Below are positions 59,851-64,000 of a stretch of DNA of 64,000 nt, piece by piece. Origin of the DNA: DATBSL01 sp964561785. Its GTDB lineage: Bacteria; Acidobacteriota; Vicinamibacteria; Fen-336. Both the position numbers and the translations under genes were made by a program. Below the pieces are notes generated by a model. The model was given only the letters and a program-made list of their open reading frames with translations, had not been told where the DNA came from and did not search any database. Location of the stretch: the NCBI GenBank assembly GCA_964561785.1, contig CAZLRF010000002.1:62001-126000 (forward strand). Direction: 5' to 3'. Each line of letters begins with the position of its first letter. Positions within the stretch are counted from its first letter, which is position 1.

Positions 59851-60762
59851 GTGAGGGCCGCTGGCGCGCGGGCCGCGTTGCGCGCGGCCGTCGCGATCGC
59901 CGTGGCCGCGACCCTCCCCGGGTTCGCCGGGGCCGCGCGAGCCGAGGAGGATCCGCCCGCGGCGCCCACGGGGCCCGCGGCCTTCGCCGAGGCGATCGCC
60001 GCGGGCGACGCCCACTACGCGCGGCGAGGCGAGGGGGCGGACGAGCGCGGGGCGCCGCCGTTCCAGATCGACGGCGCGATCGCCGAGTACCGCCGCGCGC
60101 TCGCCCTCGACCCCACGTCGCTCGAGGCCCGGGTGCGCCTCATGAGGGCCTACTTCTTCCGGGGAGGCTTCTGCGGGGAGATGCCGCGGGACGAGAAGGT
60201 CCGGCTCTTCGACGAGGCGAAGCGGCTCGCGGAGGAGGTGGTCTCGCGGCTGGACACCGAGCTCGGGCGGAAAAAGGGCAAGGTGACGCGGGACGCCGCG
60301 TCGCGAGTGACCCCGGCGGCGGAGGCGTACCTCTGGTCCGCGGTGTCCTGGGGCCAGTGGGCGGTCTTCCACCGGGTGTCGGCGGCGTGGTCCGGGGCGC
60401 CGGGCCGCATCCGGGACCTCGCCGAGGCCGTGATCGTGCTCGACCCCGGCGCCGAGCAGGCAGGGGCCCACATCATCCTCGGGCGGCTGCACTCCGAGGC
60501 GCCGAAGATCCCCCTGGTCACGGGCTTCGTTTCGCGCGAGAAGGCGGTGGCGGCCGTGCGGGCGGGGATCGCCCTCGCCCCGGAGAACCGCGCCCTCGCC
60601 TACTTCACCGCCGACGTCCTGCTGAGGCACGCCCCGGGCGCGGATGGTGAAGCCCGTGAGATCCTGGCCCGCGTCTCCTCGACCCCGCCGCGTGCCGATT
60701 TCAGGGCCGAGGACCTGCACTACGCCCGCATGGCCCGAGAGCGTCTGGCCGGGCTGCGCTAG
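59851..60762 (+). CDS. Secreted TPR-like protein (TRAP T-component-like)
   Basis: 303 aa with a hydrophobic signal (AAVAIAVAATLPGFAGAARA). Helical TPR-type repeats include IAEYRRALALDPTSLEARVR and AVRAGIALAPENRALAYFTA. The layout recalls the TatT family of TRAP-associated periplasmic proteins, but no TRAP genes are near. GTG 59851 follows the permease stop by 4 nt. Its 3' end overlaps the Dus gene by 4 nt. Confidence 0.72.
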   Translation: MRAAGARAALRAAVAIAVAATLPGFAGAARAEEDPPAAPTGPAAFAEAIAAGDAHYARRGEGADERGAPPFQIDGAIAEYRRALALDPTSLEARVRLMRAYFFRGGFCGEMPRDEKVRLFDEAKRLAEEVVSRLDTELGRKKGKVTRDAASRVTPAAEAYLWSAVSWGQWAVFHRVSAAWSGAPGRIRDLAEAVIVLDPGAEQAGAHIILGRLHSEAPKIPLVTGFVSREKAVAAVRAGIALAPENRALAYFTADVLLRHAPGADGEAREILARVSSTPPRADFRAEDLHYARMARERLAGLR

Positions 60763-61943
60763 CCTCCCGAGTCCGCGGTCTCCGCCTCCGGACCGGGGGC
60801 CTCGTCGTCGTCGAGCCGGTCGAGGTAGCCCTCGGGCAGGGCGACCCTTTGGGTCCCGCTCGTCTTCCCGCGCGGGACGCGCATGGCCTCCGGGGGGTAA
60901 GCCAGAGAGCGGTCGAGGCCGCCGAGCACCTCCTCGAGCTCGTCGAGGCGCAGCACCTGCATGAGGCGCTGGCGCAGGGGGGCGCTGCCCGGAAAGCACT
61001 TGGTGTACCAGCTCGAGTGCTTGCGGAAGGCCTTCATCGCCGCGCCCTCGTCGCCGAGCCACCGGGCGAGCAGCCGGGCGTGCTCGAGCATCTCGTCGAC
61101 CACGCCGCCGAGCGACGGCGGGTTCGACGGCTCGCGCCCCTCGAACACGTCGGCGAGGTCGCGGAACAGCCACGGTCGCCCGAGGCAGCCCCGGCCGACG
61201 ACCACCCCGTCGCAGCCGGTCGTGCGCATCATGCGCAGGGCGTCCTGGGCCTCCCAGACGTCGCCGTTGCCGAGGACCGGGATGCGCGTGACCTCCTGCT
61301 TGAGCCGGGCGATCGCCTCCCAGCGGGCCTCGCCGTCGTAGAGCTGGGCGGCGGTGCGCGCGTGCAGGGCGACCGCGGCACAGCCCTCCTCCTGACCGAT
61401 CCGGCCGGCGTCGAGGTAGGTCTCGTACCGGTCGTCGATGCCGATCCGGAACTTGATCGTGACCGGGACGCGTCCCGCGGCGGCGACCGCGGCGCTCACG
61501 ATGCGCCGCAGGAGCCGAGGCTTCAGCGGGATCGCGGCCCCGCCGCCCTTGCTCGTGACCTTGCGCACCGGGCAGCCGAAGTTCATGTCGACGTGGTCGA
61601 CTCGCCCCTCGCCGACGAGCAGGCGCACCGCCTCGCCCACGAAGCGGGGGTCGACGCCGTAGAGCTGGAGGCTTCGGATCGTCTCCTCCTCGCCGAAGCT
61701 CGCGAGGAGGAGCGTCTTGCGGTTGCCCTCGACGAGGGCCCGCGCGGTGATCATCTCGCTGACGTACAGCCCGGCCCCGTGGCGGCGGCACAGGGTGCGA
61801 AACGGCGGGTTCGTGACCCCGGCCATGGGGGCGAGGACCACCGGCGGCCAGACGGGGATCGTCCCGATGCGCAGCGGGGCGAACTCCCCCGGCTGCGCGG
61901 GGGGGACGTCGCGGTTCTGCGGGCTGCGGTAGGCCGCGTCCAT
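60759..61943 (-). CDS. tRNA-dihydrouridine synthase (Dus family)
   Basis: 394-aa FMN enzyme that reduces uridines in tRNA. VVLAPMAGVTNPPFRTLCRR is the FMN motif, the catalytic Cys is in MNFGCPVRKV, and KFRIGIDDRYETYLD, HARTAAQLYDGEARW and GNGDVW follow. It is DusB-like, though the modified position cannot be told. The C-terminal extension is acidic. ATG 61943 has a weak RBS. It lies 8 nt after the DinB-like gene and may be cotranscribed. Confidence 0.93.
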   Translation of the reverse strand: MDAAYRSPQNRDVPPAQPGEFAPLRIGTIPVWPPVVLAPMAGVTNPPFRTLCRRHGAGLYVSEMITARALVEGNRKTLLLASFGEEETIRSLQLYGVDPRFVGEAVRLLVGEGRVDHVDMNFGCPVRKVTSKGGGAAIPLKPRLLRRIVSAAVAAAGRVPVTIKFRIGIDDRYETYLDAGRIGQEEGCAAVALHARTAAQLYDGEARWEAIARLKQEVTRIPVLGNGDVWEAQDALRMMRTTGCDGVVVGRGCLGRPWLFRDLADVFEGREPSNPPSLGGVVDEMLEHARLLARWLGDEGAAMKAFRKHSSWYTKCFPGSAPLRQRLMQVLRLDELEEVLGGLDRSLAYPPEAMRVPRGKTSGTQRVALPEGYLDRLDDDEAPGPEAETADSGG

Positions 61944-61951
61944 CGGCCGGG

Positions 61952-62488
61952 TCAGGGCGCGAGCGCCGCCGAGAGAGCGCGCTTCACCTGGGGGACGTGG
62001 TGGTCGAGGTGCGCCTGGAGCACGGCGAGGGTATCGGCGAGCGTGAGCCGACCCGCCACAGGATGGCGGAAGACCAGCCGGCCCGCGAGCGCGCGGGGGA
62101 AGGCCTCGACGAGGGCGCGCCACTCCCGCCGCACCTCCTCCCACCGGGCGCGCAGGGCGGCCGGGTCCACGGTGTCGGGGACGGCCGCGGCCACTGTCGG
62201 GGCCTTGAAGCGCAGGGGCAGGGCGAGCGCGACCTCGAGGATCGCCCGGCGCAGCCGGCTGGAGACCGCGCCGCGGGGCAGCGCGGGGCCGGCCTGCATC
62301 TTCTTTCGGACGTAGGCGAGCGTCCCCGCCTCCGCCTCGACCACGTGGTGCAGCACCTGGAGGGCCGACCACCGGCCGGGGCCGGGCGGCCGGTCGAGCG
62401 CGGCGAGCTCCCGGCCCTCGAGAAGCGAGAGCACCCGCTCCCGCGCGGCCTCGAGGCGGTCGAGCCGCGCCCGGAGCCCGGAGCCCAC
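61952..62488 (-). CDS. DinB-like four-helix protein
   Basis: 178 aa. The pattern PGRWSALQVLHHVVEAE, then TLADTLAVLQAHLDHHVPQV, places three His in the DinB/YfiT metal-binding arrangement. Such proteins can be thiol-dependent transferases, with unknown substrate here. Start GTG 62488 lies 5 nt after the stop of the membrane-protein gene. Confidence 0.8.
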   Translation of the reverse strand: MGSGLRARLDRLEAARERVLSLLEGRELAALDRPPGPGRWSALQVLHHVVEAEAGTLAYVRKKMQAGPALPRGAVSSRLRRAILEVALALPLRFKAPTVAAAVPDTVDPAALRARWEEVRREWRALVEAFPRALAGRLVFRHPVAGRLTLADTLAVLQAHLDHHVPQVKRALSAALAP

Positions 62489-62493
62489 GCCGT

Positions 62494-62865
62494 TCAGGCC
62501 TTGCGCTCGCGCCGGGCGGCCACGAAGGAGCGCACGCAGAGGGCCACGAACGCGAGGCACAGGAGGGCGGTCACCGACTGGGCGGCCGCCGCCGCCGGCC
62601 GCTCGACCGGGGCCCCGGAGAGCAGGGCCGGGAGCCGAGCGAGGCCCCGGACCGACCCGAGAAAGCCGAGGACGCCGACGAGGGCGGCGGCGTGCATCGC
62701 CTGGCGACGCATCCCCTCCCGGCGGGCGAGGAGGCCAGCCGCGGCGAGCAGGACGCCGAGGGCCGCGGGGATGAGGGCGGTGGGGCTCGTCCCGCCGGTG
62801 CCGGCGTAGAAGCCGACCCCGACGAGGACGAGGAGGACGCCGAAGGAGAGGGCGGTCTGGGGCAT
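62494..62865 (-). CDS. Small four-helix membrane protein
   Basis: 123 aa with about four hydrophobic helices (SFGVLLVLVGVGFYAGTG; LIPAALGVLLAAAGLLARRE; AALVGVLGFLGSVRGL; SVTALLCLAFVALCVRSFVA). Family not recognised. ATG 62865 lies 2 nt after the kinase stop. Probably in one operon with the kinase. Confidence 0.78.
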   Translation of the reverse strand: MPQTALSFGVLLVLVGVGFYAGTGGTSPTALIPAALGVLLAAAGLLARREGMRRQAMHAAALVGVLGFLGSVRGLARLPALLSGAPVERPAAAAAQSVTALLCLAFVALCVRSFVAARRERKA

Positions 62866-62867
62866 GC

Positions 62868-64000
62868 TCACTTCTTCCGGGTCTGGCGCGGCGTGTCGTC
62901 GTCGACGTGGACGAGGTAGTCGGGGGCGGGGCTGTCGAGGAAGCGCACGTTGAGGCGGCGGATGTGGTCCTTGCCCACGTAGCTGCCCCGGACCTCGGCC
63001 CTCGTCTTGAACGGCCCGTCGACGTGCTCGAGGTGGACGATGTCCCCGGCGACGAGGGCGGACATCGTGGTGAAGATCCGCGCCCCGCCCCGGCTCATGT
63101 TCTCGGCGACGGTGCGCTCCTCCTGCAGGACGGTCCCCGCGGTGCCCAGGCGGCGCATCCGGAAGTTCACCGGGATCTCGAGCCGCGAGGAGCGGCGACG
63201 GTCCGTCGGCACCGGCGTCGGGGGCATCTCCCCGAGGTCGGGTGCGGGGACGCGGGCGAGGCGGGAGGTGGGCGCGGTGTCCTCCCCCTCGCCGCTCAGC
63301 GTCTTCTGCCGGGCCCGGCGCAGCGCCTCGGCGACCTCGGAGGCCGCGGCGTAGCGATCCGCCCGGTTCTTCGCGAGCGCCTTGCGCAGGACGGGCACCG
63401 CGGGGAGCGGGATCCGCGCCGCGGGAACCCCGTCGAACGGCACCGGGTCCTGGATGTGCTTGAAGAGGGTCGCGACCGGCGTGTCGCCGCGGAAGGGGAC
63501 CGTCCCCGTGAAGATCTCGTAGATCACGATCCCGAGGGCGTAGATGTCGGAGCGGTGGTCGATCCGGTCGCCGAGGCACTGCTCGGGGCTCATGTACTCG
63601 GGCGTGCCCATGATCTGGCCTTCCATCGTGAGCCCGCCGCCCGAGCCGCTGCGGTCGCCCCCCTCGATCTTCGCGATCCCGAAGTCCATGAGACGCACCC
63701 GGCCCCCGGGATCGCGCATGATGTTGGAGGTCTTGAGGTCGCGGTGGATGATCCCGACGTCGTGGATCGCCTGCAGCCCCTCCGCGGCCTGGATCGCGAC
63801 GTCGAAGGCCTCCTCGGGGGGAAGGTAGCCTCCGCGCTCGCGCGCGAGCTGCTTGATGTCGGTGCCCTCGACGTACTCCATCGAGATGTAGCGCACGCCC
63901 CCGTCCTCGCCGTACTCGTGGATCCGGCACACGTTGCGGTGGGACACCTTGCGGGCGAGCTTGATCTCGTGGCGGAAGCGCTTGGCCATCTCCACGGTCT
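62868..64000 (-). CDS. Serine/threonine protein kinase with C-terminal PilZ domain, 5' partial
   Basis: About 377 residues are visible; the kinase N-lobe lies beyond the window edge and the frame stays open to base 64000. HRDLKTSN and MDFGIAKI (catalytic loop, DFG) and MGTPEYMSPEQ mark an active-type Hanks kinase domain. From about residue 262, RRSSRLEIPVNF then NMSRGGARI form a PilZ domain with the RxxxR and N/DxSxxG cyclic-di-GMP motifs. No membrane helix is visible. It may link cyclic-di-GMP to phosphorylation. The following genes are the small membrane protein, the DinB-like gene and dus. Confidence 0.88.
   Translation of the reverse strand, partial: TVEMAKRFRHEIKLARKVSHRNVCRIHEYGEDGGVRYISMEYVEGTDIKQLARERGGYLPPEEAFDVAIQAAEGLQAIHDVGIIHRDLKTSNIMRDPGGRVRLMDFGIAKIEGGDRSGSGGGLTMEGQIMGTPEYMSPEQCLGDRIDHRSDIYALGIVIYEIFTGTVPFRGDTPVATLFKHIQDPVPFDGVPAARIPLPAVPVLRKALAKNRADRYAAASEVAEALRRARQKTLSGEGEDTAPTSRLARVPAPDLGEMPPTPVPTDRRRSSRLEIPVNFRMRRLGTAGTVLQEERTVAENMSRGGARIFTTMSALVAGDIVHLEHVDGPFKTRAEVRGSYVGKDHIRRLNVRFLDSPAPDYLVHVDDDTPRQTRKK

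Overview
The window is very GC-rich, densely coding DNA from a diderm (Gram-negative-type) bacterium. The best guess is a member of the Acidobacteriota. Reasons: two secreted proteins of the VWFA-related type typical of that phylum (41383-43596 and 50631-51539), a complete late lipid A/Kdo/heptose block, a futalosine-type menaquinone gene (mqnD), and many Tat-exported enzymes. The phylum is an inference, because no rRNA, tRNA or other taxonomic marker is present. No tRNA, rRNA or CRISPR array was seen, and no gene-free stretch exceeds about 230 bases.

Layout. 1-4.4 kb: metY (5' partial), an ACT-less aspartate kinase and a Suv3-like helicase. 4.4-12.1 kb: a type II secretion/type IV pilus ATPase, then a region seeded with one repeat family. 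One member is a complete REP-associated (Y1/IS200-like) transposase element (6042-7015). Others are a 72-bp internally deleted copy (4370-4441), a 93-bp inverted copy (12039-12131) and two solo ends (8560-8598, 40892-40913). Between them lie a serine hydrolase, an MFS transporter, a UroD-like protein and a Tat-exported sugar-isomerase-like protein. 12.1-14.2 kb: a small membrane protein, a ROK sugar kinase and a two-helix membrane protein. 25.7-14.2 kb (minus strand): one long gene string, waaA-lpxK-lpxL-waaF-gmhB-hldE1-hldE2-waaC, then a Ste14-like methyltransferase, a Ste24-like protease, a Tat-exported Ntn asparaginase and an MFS transporter. Most neighbours overlap by 4 nt (NTGA).

25.9-31.3 kb: a YfhL-type ferredoxin; a divergent cyanophycinase / isoaspartyl peptidase pair that together could degrade cyanophycin; a cyclic-nucleotide-binding protein; an OPT-family transporter. 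31.4-34.9 kb: a Tat-exported UroD-like protein and a GH5 enzyme, divergent from an AGE-family sugar epimerase. 35.1-41.4 kb: gap-pgk-tpiA and secG, with a PIN/RHH toxin-antitoxin pair, a PA14-containing glycosidase and a solo repeat lying between tpiA and secG. 41.4-53.4 kb: VWFA-related proteins, a Rieske protein, two aminotransferases, a HAD phosphatase, small zinc-ribbon and DUF proteins, queG, a lipoprotein, an AsmA-like protein and a DUF4160/DUF2442 pair. 53.4-64 kb: a divergent Clp/Hsp100 ATPase, mqnD, an EamA transporter, a NatAB-type ABC exporter, a TPR protein, and a minus-strand string of protein kinase-PilZ (5' partial), membrane protein, DinB-like protein and tRNA-dihydrouridine synthase.

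No wholly unknown system is evident. The strongest leads are the repeat family that donates stop codons and abuts promoters, the Clp ATPase that has lost both aromatic pore residues and one Walker A Ser/Thr, the kinase-PilZ fusion, the permuted PA14 domain, and the cyanophycin-degradation pair.
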